DNA of 7,915 bases from Rapidithrix thailandica (GTDB lineage: Bacteria > Bacteroidota > Bacteroidia > Cytophagales > Flammeovirgaceae): the NCBI RefSeq assembly GCF_039710355.1, contig NZ_JBDKWZ010000035.1, positions 1 through 7,915 on the forward strand, given 5' to 3'. The stretch's first letter is position 1. Each line of letters opens with the position of its first letter. Under the pieces are notes generated by a model that saw nothing but the letters and a program-made list of their open reading frames with translations, did not search any database and was not told the DNA's origin. The translations under genes and the position numbers were made by a program. Below are positions 1 through 6,395 of the stretch, piece after piece.

Positions 1-1
1 G

Positions 2-112
2 AATGCTTGGCAAAATGACCGCAACAACAAAGAAAGTCGGATAAACTGGCAGTTTACCACCAAGGAATCAAGAGTGAAACTAAAAAGACTTTATCCGTCA
101 TTTAATGATTAA
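2..112 (+). CDS. IS630-family transposase, C-terminal fragment (cut by window edge)
   Basis: An open frame enters from the left edge and ends at TAA 110-112, giving 36 residues. The sequence contains NWQFTTKESRVKLKRLYPS, preceded by a W-Q-x-x-R-N-N stretch. This is the typical extreme C-terminus of one large branch of IS630 (Tc1/mariner-related DDE) transposases, which usually read W-x-FTT-x-x-ARIKLKRLYPS there. The DDE catalytic residues lie outside the window, so it cannot be seen whether the element is intact. Base composition is less AT-rich than the polysaccharide genes, which fits a separate origin. The gene converges on the GT4 gene at 186-1322 with 73 bases between the stops. The family call is by recognition of the motif; activity is unknown. 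Confidence 0.85.
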   Translation, partial: NAWQNDRNNKESRINWQFTTKESRVKLKRLYPSFND

Positions 113-130
113 CATAACACTAGCTACTGT

Positions 131-143
131 CCCAAATTTTGGG
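131..143. repeat. Short palindrome near the end of the insertion element
   Basis: CCCAAATTTTGGG is a 6+6 inverted repeat around a single base, 18 bases past the transposase stop. IS630 elements carry terminal inverted repeats and duplicate a TA dinucleotide, and TA occurs on both sides here (121-122 and 145-146). It could therefore be part of the right terminal repeat. The left end is not in the window, so this is not confirmed. It has no T-run in either direction that would make it a convincing terminator. Confidence 0.25.
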
Positions 144-185
144 GTATCTACAATTACTAAGATGGTTTCTGATAAAACAATTTAA

Positions 186-1322
186 CTAAACGAAAACCTC
201 TTCTTCATGTAATACTTCTGTATATATATTGTGGATATTTTCAATCATTTGCTCTCTTGTAAAATAGTTATGAAATCTATTCTCAGCGTTTGTCGAAAAT
301 TTAGCCTTCAATTTAGGGTTATTCGCTATTATTTTTATTGCTTTGGCCAAAGCTCTTGGATTTTTAGGTTCAACATTATAGCCAGTCTCACTATCAGAAT
401 TTACCCAACTCACTCCTGATCCATCAATATTTGTAGCAACTATAGGTTTAGCTAAACTCATTGCTTCAATTAACACAACTCCAAACGCCTCACTCCTAGC
501 GATTGAACTCATGCAATACACATCACTAGCTTTATAATAGTTAGCTAACTCTTGATCTGGTATTTTACCTAACATCTTAACTTTATGTTCAAGATGTAAG
601 GACTTTATATACTCTTGTAACTTTATTTTCAGCTCTCCATCACCGCCTATCAAAATTATAAATGAATCATCTAAATATTGAGCTGCTTTAATCAAATATT
701 CAAACCCTTTATAGTATCTCAATCTACCTAAGGAAAATACTATTTTCCGCCCTTTAAACTTTTGTCTAATTTTATTTACACCTGGCATTTCAGGTTTCAA
801 AATATTTGTATCAATACCAATAGGGACAGCAATTGTCTTATTTCTAACACTTCTAAGATATTTTGAGCCAACGATATAATTTGGTGTAGTTGCAATGATT
901 TTATCAACTCTTTTTAATAACCAATTTTGTAAAGGTTCAAAAAACTTTAAAGCAAGCTTTTGTCTTATAATATCACTATGCCAATGCACTATAATTTTTT
1001 GAGAAGGATTTACTAAATACAATGCAAGTGTCGCTATTGGATCAGGGTAATGCAAATGTATTATATCATAGTGATTGCAAATTTCTTTCAATTTCAATAT
1101 TAACTGCGGTGTTAATGAAGTTGAAAGGAATGACCCTAAAGTTTTAGTTCTAAAAACCAAATAGTTAGAAATCTCATCAACTTTATATGAATATTTATCA
1201 TTCGAACATAATACATCACATTGCACACCCACATTATTCAGGCCCTCTGTGATATCCTTCATTACAGTTTCAATTCCTCCAACATTTGGTGGATAATACC
1301 TTCCAAATTGTAGTACTTTCAT
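186..1322 (-). CDS. GT4-family (GT-B fold) glycosyltransferase
   Basis: This 378-residue protein is a retaining, nucleotide-sugar-dependent glycosyltransferase expected to act at the cytoplasmic membrane face, adding one sugar to a lipid-linked repeat unit. The N-terminal Rossmann half has PPNVGGIE (residues 11-18), the donor/acceptor-side GGxE loop of family 4, then HLH (89-91) and HWHSD (113-117). The C-terminal half has GRLRYYKG (199-206), with R200 and K205 as the usual diphosphate-binding pair, and the E-x7-E motif EAFGVVLIE (278-286). Length is normal for the family and both domains are complete. There is no signal peptide or membrane segment. The ATG start directly precedes the first beta strand (KVLQFGRYYPP), and no Shine-Dalgarno is evident. 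The 313-base gap upstream, with a terminator-like hairpin and a promoter-like element, suggests separate transcription from the other genes. Donor sugar and linkage cannot be read from the sequence. Confidence 0.92.
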   Translation of the reverse strand: MKVLQFGRYYPPNVGGIETVMKDITEGLNNVGVQCDVLCSNDKYSYKVDEISNYLVFRTKTLGSFLSTSLTPQLILKLKEICNHYDIIHLHYPDPIATLALYLVNPSQKIIVHWHSDIIRQKLALKFFEPLQNWLLKRVDKIIATTPNYIVGSKYLRSVRNKTIAVPIGIDTNILKPEMPGVNKIRQKFKGRKIVFSLGRLRYYKGFEYLIKAAQYLDDSFIILIGGDGELKIKLQEYIKSLHLEHKVKMLGKIPDQELANYYKASDVYCMSSIARSEAFGVVLIEAMSLAKPIVATNIDGSGVSWVNSDSETGYNVEPKNPRALAKAIKIIANNPKLKAKFSTNAENRFHNYFTREQMIENIHNIYTEVLHEEEVFV

Positions 1323-1438
1323 TTTAGAATAATTAACCTAACTATTGTTTTTATTGACAACTACTTAAATACAAACCTTTCGCCACTTGTAAACGACACC
1401 TAAGATAAATCAATGGTTGGAACAAAAATCAAACAATT

Positions 1439-1447
1439 GCAAAATTA
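1439..1447 (-). promoter_or_regulatory. Candidate Bacteroidota-type -7 promoter element ahead of the GT4 gene
   Basis: Read on the minus strand, these bases are TAATTTTGC, an exact match to the TAnnTTTG(Y) -7 consensus known for the primary sigma factor of Bacteroidota. The expected -33 element (TTTG about 19-20 bases upstream) is poor: the region reads TTTTTTACTT. Transcription would start near 1434 and leave a leader of roughly 110 bases before the ATG at 1322. Position just after a terminator-like hairpin supports the call. Such short AT-rich matches also arise by chance in DNA of this composition. Confidence 0.35.
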
Positions 1448-1477
1448 ATGGAATACTTGTTTTTAAGTAAAAAATAA

Positions 1478-1506
1478 AATCAAAAAACTACCTATTATAT
1501 ATAGGT
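1478..1506 (-). terminator. Weak intrinsic terminator after the O-antigen ligase-like gene
   Basis: On the minus strand a 6-base-pair stem (ACCTAT / ATAGGT, 1501-1506 and 1490-1495) encloses a 5-base loop. It is followed by AGTTTTTTG and then more T-rich sequence. Its position about 130 bases past the stop of the 1636-2910 gene, and ahead of a promoter-like element, is right for ending that operon. The stem is short with only two G/C pairs, so termination may be partial. Confidence 0.4.
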
Positions 1507-1546
1507 TTATCCAAATATCCCAAAACCAATTAATATAAAAAATTAT

Positions 1547-1621
1547 TTAGTCCTCATTAGATTTGTTTGAAGAATCTCTTCCTAAATTTTTAAATAAAGG
1601 CCAACACATATCATCTAACAT
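1547..1621 (-). other. 24-codon coding-like stretch after the ligase-like gene; possible small ORF or gene relic
   Basis: A minus-strand frame opens with ATG at 1621, 14 bases past the stop of the upstream gene, and ends at TAA 1547-1549. It reads MLDDMCWPLFKNLGR followed by a polar tail (DSSNKSNED). The same frame is open upstream into the end of the previous gene (YPFLKIPKL just before the ATG). The hydrophobic-then-polar composition looks more like a real protein C-terminus than random AT-rich DNA. It could be a translated small protein, or the tail of a gene lost by deletion. I recognise no family, and at this length chance cannot be excluded. Confidence 0.2.
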
Positions 1622-1635
1622 TAATTTAGGTATTT

Positions 1636-2910
1636 TTAAGAATGGGTAGCAATACTTTTATTTGTCAGCTCTTCTTCAACCCTATACAAATAAAGTAATA
1701 AAAGTGAACTAAAAAATGAATAAAATATAACCCCTTTCTGCGTTCTCAACATAGATTCTGTCATTACAGACAGCCCAAATAGAATAAAAAAACTGGCAAT
1801 TAGATAATTTTTTTGTTTGACAGATTTTAAAAAAGGCAAAATCAAGGTGAGTTCAAATAATATCAAACCAATCAGACCTAAAGAATTTAAAGTTTGCAAA
1901 TGTTGGTTATGCACATTAAATTCAGTATCAACTCCTTCTTGATAATTGTATTTTTCATATGATGTCATTAATTCATCTAAGGCATCACCAGGTGATACTC
2001 CGACTATTGGAGATTTTTTAAATACATCAATTGCAGAAACCCATTGAAGCTCTTTCCTCCAATAGCTGTTTTTATCAGAATACCTATATAATAACTTTTC
2101 ATTAAAAAATAATGCATAAATAGCAAAACCAATAAAAATAAACACTCCCCAAGATATAATTTTATATTTTCTATTACTGAATAGATTTAAGGTTCTATAA
2201 ATAAATGTTAAAAAGAAAAGTACAAAAATAACTAAGGATGTTCGTGAACTTAAATTAAATAAAGTAAATATTAAAATTGGTATTATTATAAGATTTGATG
2301 CAATTTTAATTTTGGACTTTGCTGCTTTTATATTGGTTATAACATCCTCGAATAAAATAAGTATTGCAAATATCACATACATTGAAAAATATGATGGATG
2401 AATACCTAAGATAGGACTTGTATAATTCTCTCTATTGAAAGGGGAACGCCATGCTGGAGAAGTTTCAAACAACATTCCATTGCTTTTATAAACAGCAACA
2501 AAATAACACAATAATGAATAGAAGAATATACAATATGAAAAGGTCAACAAAATCTTTCTGATTCTAGAGGTTGTTATAGTAATTCCCCCAATAACTATTG
2601 GAAAGATTAACATAGAAAGCCTTACTTCTAAAGCAAATAGACCGCTATCGATATTTTTGGTATATAATAAAGCAATCACATGCAAAAGATAAAATACAAT
2701 TAATGGAATTAATAATTTCCTATTTTTTAAGCTAACAAATGTTTGAGAGAACTTTTTGCTCAATATCCAAAGCAATACCAATAGTATTATTATTATACTA
2801 CTAGCTGTTATACCAATAGGCATAAAAACAGCAATTAAAACAAGTAGAATATAGTTAACATCCTCTATTAAAGAATTTGAATTAATTAGCATTTTCAAAG
2901 TGCTTATCAT
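1636..2910 (-). CDS. O-antigen ligase / Wzy-like polymerase, integral membrane protein
   Basis: This 424-residue protein has roughly 10-12 hydrophobic segments. The larger extracytoplasmic loop near residues 270-340 carries the motifs of the O-antigen ligase/polymerase superfamily (Wzy_C type). Seen directly are LGIHPSYFSMY (168-178), SSRTSL (221-226), GVSPGDA (304-310) and NVHNQHLQTLNSLGLIGLI (332-350), the HN-x-x-Lq-x-l-x-x-x-GLiGL signature. After it comes TESMLRTQKG (384-393), where Bacteroidota members of this family commonly carry an acidic-x3-R-x3-G pattern. Such proteins either transfer finished glycan to lipid A core or protein, or polymerise repeat units at the periplasmic face. The sequence does not separate the two, though the HN motif and C-terminal layout resemble ligases slightly more than the other Wzy-like protein at 5118-6284. 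ATG start, 3 bases after the flippase stop, so translation is probably coupled. Confidence 0.82.
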   Translation of the reverse strand: MISTLKMLINSNSLIEDVNYILLVLIAVFMPIGITASSIIIILLVLLWILSKKFSQTFVSLKNRKLLIPLIVFYLLHVIALLYTKNIDSGLFALEVRLSMLIFPIVIGGITITTSRIRKILLTFSYCIFFYSLLCYFVAVYKSNGMLFETSPAWRSPFNRENYTSPILGIHPSYFSMYVIFAILILFEDVITNIKAAKSKIKIASNLIIIPILIFTLFNLSSRTSLVIFVLFFLTFIYRTLNLFSNRKYKIISWGVFIFIGFAIYALFFNEKLLYRYSDKNSYWRKELQWVSAIDVFKKSPIVGVSPGDALDELMTSYEKYNYQEGVDTEFNVHNQHLQTLNSLGLIGLILFELTLILPFLKSVKQKNYLIASFFILFGLSVMTESMLRTQKGVIFYSFFSSLLLLYLYRVEEELTNKSIATHS

Positions 2911-2913
2911 GCC

Positions 2914-4254
2914 TTATACCAAGATATTTGAGTATAAAAAACTCAAGATTAAAAATAATAATGTGACAAAATTAACAAGCCTGGTCTTTGGAAATCTTAT
3001 CCCACTTTCTAATTTGAATACTCTAAACTGACACTCTGTTGCAAGGTATAAGCATATCGTTTGAGTTATGACAATCCAAATTAATGAAACCGTATGAAAT
3101 AAATCTATTGTAAATATTGCTACACTATAACACAATACTATATAAATGAAATAAGTATTCACAGTCTTCGAAAGATTCTCTCTATAAGTAAATGTTTCGT
3201 TTAAAGTCATACTTACCCAAAAAACCATTTGAAAAACAAAATAAGTGTAAACATTCTGATTTTCATTATATGATTCTTTTAAAATAGAAAAATGCTCATA
3301 AAACAATAATGGAACTAATATCCTACATACAACTCCTAATAGTAAAATCACAAATAAAAAGATTGAAATATATTTATCCAATTCGTCTGAATTGGATAAA
3401 TATATTTTCTTAAAAAATAATATATTCACCACCTGATATAACATAACAACAATTGCAGCTATACGAAAATAAAAAGAATAAATACCCACATAACTTGTAG
3501 GTAAAAAGATTTCAGTTATAACTCTACCACTAGCAGTAAGTGTCATTACCAAAAAAGAAGAGAGAATTGTAGGCAATCCAAACTGTAATATAATTTGGTA
3601 TTTTTTGAATAGCTCTTTTAGAGAAAGTTTCGAACGAAAAAAATTTAAATAAGAAATCAGAAATAACAACAACAGATAGCCACCTATAAATAGGTACATT
3701 AATAAAGTCGAAAAATAGCAAATTTTAAAATATATACAAAGACAAAGAATTGTGAGAATAATAAACAACCCAGAATCTAATAAAACCGCAAAAATGGGTT
3801 TAGAAAATGATTTTAATATTGTCGAGTAGAATTGTTGTAAGGAAAGTCCTAATGCAATTAAAATTGGTAGGGACTGTGATAGTGAAAGCCTATCACAATA
3901 GATATTAAATATTAAAAGCAAAAAAATCATCGATAATAAAATAGGATGTAAATAGAAAGCTCCAATAAATCCTTGTTTACTTCTTTTAATTACAAGATGT
4001 GGGAAAGATGCATTTGTGCCATAATTAAAAACAATACCTAGATAAGCTCCAAGAGATAGTGCAAATTCTATAGTTCCATAAATCTCTAAATTCAATAAAT
4101 TTGATAATAAAAGTGGTGCGCCAAACACACAAAGCTTTGCAACAGTAAATGTCGCAAAAAAAAGTACTATTACTCCCAGCTTTTTACCAGATGAATACTT
4201 AGGTTTATTTTTAGATATAAATGGAAGGGGTAACAAAATTTTTCTAAAAATCAT
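2914..4254 (-). CDS. Wzx-type polysaccharide repeat-unit flippase (MOP superfamily)
   Basis: This 446-residue, very hydrophobic protein has about 12 predicted membrane helices, a basic cytoplasmic N-terminus and no signal peptide, as expected of oligosaccharide flippases that move undecaprenyl-diphosphate-linked units outward. Family-like features are the N-terminal helix pair ending in NLEIYGTIEFALSLGAYLG (55-73) and a second-half start LPTILSSFLVMTLTASGRVITE (in residues 227-248), followed by VGIYSFYFRIA (256-266). The mid-protein helix where many Wzx proteins have an aspartate (D-R) shows G-R here (243-244), within normal variation for this poorly conserved family. ATG start with a 117-base leader containing an imperfect inverted repeat. 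The downstream polymerase-like gene begins 3 bases after the stop. Codons 283-297 lie in a perfect inverted repeat (3366-3407). The family is recognised by topology and weak motifs; the substrate is unknown. Confidence 0.82.
   Translation of the reverse strand: MIFRKILLPLPFISKNKPKYSSGKKLGVIVLFFATFTVAKLCVFGAPLLLSNLLNLEIYGTIEFALSLGAYLGIVFNYGTNASFPHLVIKRSKQGFIGAFYLHPILLSMIFLLLIFNIYCDRLSLSQSLPILIALGLSLQQFYSTILKSFSKPIFAVLLDSGLFIILTILCLCIYFKICYFSTLLMYLFIGGYLLLLFLISYLNFFRSKLSLKELFKKYQIILQFGLPTILSSFLVMTLTASGRVITEIFLPTSYVGIYSFYFRIAAIVVMLYQVVNILFFKKIYLSNSDELDKYISIFLFVILLLGVVCRILVPLLFYEHFSILKESYNENQNVYTYFVFQMVFWVSMTLNETFTYRENLSKTVNTYFIYIVLCYSVAIFTIDLFHTVSLIWIVITQTICLYLATECQFRVFKLESGIRFPKTRLVNFVTLLFLILSFLYSNILV
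3366..3407 (-). repeat. Perfect 19-bp inverted repeat with 4-base loop inside the flippase gene; terminator-like
   Basis: Arms 3366-3384 and 3389-3407 are exact reverse complements, separated by GTCT (plus strand). The bases just outside (3365 and 3408) no longer pair on the coding-strand RNA. On the transcribed sense (minus) strand the second arm is followed by CAATCTTTTTATTTG, so the structure has the form of an intrinsic terminator, although its stem has only three G/C pairs. It encodes residues 283-297 of the flippase (KIYLSNSDELDKYIS), a polar loop between helices. During active translation ribosomes would keep the hairpin unfolded. If translation falters it could fold and lower transcription of the 1636-2910 gene. 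Confidence 0.6.
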
Positions 4255-4294
4255 ATAATAAACAACAATGCCTATTTTTCTTTAAAGTAGTGAA

Positions 4295-4332
4295 ATATAT
4301 TATATTAGAACCTCAGTTTCTAAGTAATATAT
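4295..4332 (-). promoter_or_regulatory. Imperfect inverted repeat in the leader of the flippase gene
   Basis: Two nested complementary blocks form a stem-loop: ATATATTA (4295-4302) with TAATATAT (4325-4332), and TTAGAA (4305-4310) with TTCTAA (4318-4323). They are interrupted by a small internal loop (TA versus G on the plus strand) and capped by 7 bases. It sits in the 117-base gap between the acyltransferase stop and the flippase ATG. No clean T-run follows in either direction, so it is not a good terminator. It may stabilise or process the polycistronic RNA, or bind a protein. Its AT-richness makes a chance origin quite possible. Confidence 0.25.
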
Positions 4333-4371
4333 AGTGGTTGAGTATTCTAAAATATTGGTACCTTTTAGTGG

Positions 4372-5121
4372 TCAGGAAATACGCTTTTCATATACTTCTT
4401 CACAAAGACCTTCTTTGTCAATTTTAAAAAGGCTTGCCTTTGCCATATCAGCATTAGTTTCAATATGCCGTAAACGTTGACTCACATATAAACCCTTTTT
4501 ATTTAAAGATTTAGAAACTATTGCTCCACTTCCAATGGTAACTCCATCAACGACTTTTACACCCAAATTAAATATACACCTTGATCCTACATAAACATTT
4601 GAACCAATTTTAACGTCTCCATCAATCCTATACCTACCAGGCCCTTTTTGGTCATGGTAATATCCATGAGTCCAAATTTGACTATTTTTACCTGCCAAAA
4701 TAGAGAAGTCCCCTACTTCCACATTCCTGGTACAATCTATATAATGTGAAGATGTAATTCTAGCCAACTGCCCAAGCTTTATTTCAGCCTTTCCATATGT
4801 AATACCGATTGGCGCTCTGCGAACTATATTAAAATTACCAAAAGATGCTTTCTCATCTAGTAATACATTAATTGGTCCTGATAAAATATTAAAATTTTGT
4901 AAATAGGAATATTTTGACATATTTAATGAAGCAACATTTACCAAATTAAAATGTCCAATTTTAACATTATCCTTAAGCTCAATTGAGTCTAACCAAATTA
5001 TTGAAAACCCAATTTTTATTTTTTCACCAACTTTATAACCTAATATTCTTAGTAAAAATGGTAATGCTCTACTTGGAAAGCATAAACAGATTAATAGAGT
5101 TATAATTTTTTTTACTTTCAT
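4372..5121 (-). CDS. Left-handed beta-helix (hexapeptide) acyltransferase, probable sugar O-acetyltransferase
   Basis: This 249-residue protein probably transfers an acetyl (or other acyl) group from acyl-CoA to a sugar of the repeat unit in the cytoplasm. From about residue 35 it shows the imperfect hexapeptide periodicity of a left-handed beta helix (IKIG, VKIG, SFGNFNI, IKLGQLARI, VEVGDFSILAG). It ends in the well-formed coil set KIGSNVYVG (171-179) and GVTIGSGAIVSKSL (193-206), the usual closing of this family. H152 in QIWTHGYYH (148-156), at a loop break of the helix, is the probable catalytic base; H126 in SSHYID is a second candidate. A hydrophobic N-terminal stretch (residues 6-27) could associate with the membrane. 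The ATG overlaps the stop of the upstream Wzy gene (ATGA, 5118-5121), indicating translational coupling. Serine acetyltransferase or nucleotidyltransferase roles are unlikely given the locus and lack of other domains. Confidence 0.85.
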   Translation of the reverse strand: MKVKKIITLLICLCFPSRALPFLLRILGYKVGEKIKIGFSIIWLDSIELKDNVKIGHFNLVNVASLNMSKYSYLQNFNILSGPINVLLDEKASFGNFNIVRRAPIGITYGKAEIKLGQLARITSSHYIDCTRNVEVGDFSILAGKNSQIWTHGYYHDQKGPGRYRIDGDVKIGSNVYVGSRCIFNLGVKVVDGVTIGSGAIVSKSLNKKGLYVSQRLRHIETNADMAKASLFKIDKEGLCEEVYEKRIS

Positions 5122-6284
5122 CTCAATTTCCCTCTAAATTCAACATATGTTTTAAATAGGAATAACCATAACAATAAATTTGCAGACGCTCCCAAATAAT
5201 AAGTTTGTATAAACAAACAAAAAGTTAAGATACCAAATAACAACAGGAAAAAAACATGTTTAAATGAAGCAATAACGGACAAGAATAATAGAGGAAAAAC
5301 ATAGTATAAAAAGCCTAGCAAACCATTTTCCAGTAACAGAAAAAGAAAACTATTTTCACTACTATTTTTTGCCATACTCCTAAAGTACCCTGCTTTTCCG
5401 AGTAGTAAATTTATTGGTTCGTAAGAAAGGTACTCTTTCAAACCTAAGGTCCAAAAATGAAATCTTGCAGAATTAGTTGAATGTTCAGAATTGAACATAG
5501 ATAGAATTCTATGAACAGATTGAAAATCTAGTTTAATAAAAACAACTATTAAAGAAATTAGACCAATGGCAAGGTAAAAAATCTTTTGAGTAGATATTTT
5601 CCATATAGATTCAATATTTAAACTGAATACCCATTTAACGATTAAAATACTGCTTATACACAGGATTCCTAACCTTGAATTAGCTAAAATACATGCTAGC
5701 AAATTAAATACTAAAATTCTTGTATCTTTATAAAAGAGTAAAGAAGTACCAATACAAAACTGCCCTAAGGTTAATGGCCCTTCAAAAAGTCCTTTAGCTC
5801 TAAATATTCCAATTGCCCCCCCAAAAAGTTTTTTAGATAATTCGACAGCCTCGCCTTCTACTTCAATTATTGATACAAATAAGTACTCTTGAAAGACATA
5901 CTCAGAAGTAATTATTAATGTATTTATATGTACTATAACTTTTAATAGTTTACAAAAAAAATTAAAGTCTAATGTAAATACTAAACAGGCTGTTATTACT
6001 CCAAGGTAAGAGTTAACAGTTGCATAACTCAACCAAAAAGGTGCTGAAATAACTAATAGACCACTAGCAAGAGCCGTATAAACTAGAATACCAATATCTA
6101 TTAATTGTTTCTTATTAAAGAAAATAAAAGTAAAAAGCCACATTAACCAAAAACAAGCAAAAGTTACTTCTCTGAAATAACTTAAATTAAAACGGGCTTC
6201 TATTAATGGTGAAAGGTATATACTCCCGACTAACAGTAGTAATGTTAATTTATCAAATAAGGCAGTTCTGATTTTAGGAATCAA
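5118..6284 (-). CDS. Wzy-like O-antigen/capsule polymerase, integral membrane protein, TTG start
   Basis: This 388-residue protein has around 10-11 hydrophobic segments and is expected to link repeat units on the periplasmic side of the inner membrane. Motifs typical of Wzy proteins in the O-antigen ligase superfamily are seen: RAKGLFEGPLTLGQF (162-176, the R-x-x-G-x-F-x-x-P pattern), ANSRLGIL (201-208), NSARFHFWTLGLKEYLS (271-287, with R274 and W278) and SSENSFLFLLLENGLLGF (308-325). The start is TTG at 6282-6284. The frame stays open upstream to a TGA at 6333-6335 with no ATG or GTG, and the first in-frame ATG is codon 48, inside a membrane helix. TTG (or a nearby ATT/ATA) must therefore initiate unless the reading is in error. 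The stop overlaps the acyltransferase ATG by 4 bases. The polymerase role is better supported than a ligase role, but it is inferred. Confidence 0.8.
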   Translation of the reverse strand: MIPKIRTALFDKLTLLLLVGSIYLSPLIEARFNLSYFREVTFACFWLMWLFTFIFFNKKQLIDIGILVYTALASGLLVISAPFWLSYATVNSYLGVITACLVFTLDFNFFCKLLKVIVHINTLIITSEYVFQEYLFVSIIEVEGEAVELSKKLFGGAIGIFRAKGLFEGPLTLGQFCIGTSLLFYKDTRILVFNLLACILANSRLGILCISSILIVKWVFSLNIESIWKISTQKIFYLAIGLISLIVVFIKLDFQSVHRILSMFNSEHSTNSARFHFWTLGLKEYLSYEPINLLLGKAGYFRSMAKNSSENSFLFLLLENGLLGFLYYVFPLLFLSVIASFKHVFFLLLFGILTFCLFIQTYYLGASANLLLWLFLFKTYVEFRGKLR

Positions 6285-6395
6285 CTTACTTAGTATAATT
6301 AAAATGTCTTGAAAATTGTTATCTATGAAAAATCATAATAGTAGGAAAGCTTCATCATTATTAAAACATTGTAGTATATACGCAACATTATTTGT

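Larger units (their letters stand above)
1323..1635. other. 313-base intergenic region between the GT4 gene and the O-antigen ligase-like gene
   Basis: This is the longest gap in the window and is strongly AT-rich. In transcription order (right to left) it holds a 24-codon coding-like stretch (1547-1621), an AT-rich hairpin followed by T-runs (1478-1506), a promoter-like TAATTTTGC (1439-1447), and then about 115 bases of leader before the GT4 start. No tRNA, recognisable riboswitch, tandem repeat or longer reading frame was seen. Together these suggest a transcription-unit boundary. Confidence 0.6.

Noticed and set aside
131..143. Intrinsic terminator for the GT4 gene
   Set aside because: The palindrome has one base between its arms and no following T-run on either strand, so an insertion-element end is the more sensible reading.
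231..419. Plus-strand reading frame of 62 codons opposite the end of the GT4 gene
   Set aside because: It lies wholly within a well-supported glycosyltransferase gene on the other strand, shows no family features, and is what open antisense frames in AT-rich coding DNA look like.
3366..3407. Invertible (phase-variable) DNA switch
   Set aside because: The inverted arms enclose only 4 bases, so inversion would change almost nothing, and no recombinase gene is nearby.
3530..3721. Minus-strand reading frame of 63 codons within the flippase gene
   Set aside because: It is in an alternative frame of the same strand inside a complete membrane protein gene, and its hydrophobic-looking content is a by-product of the T-rich codons there.
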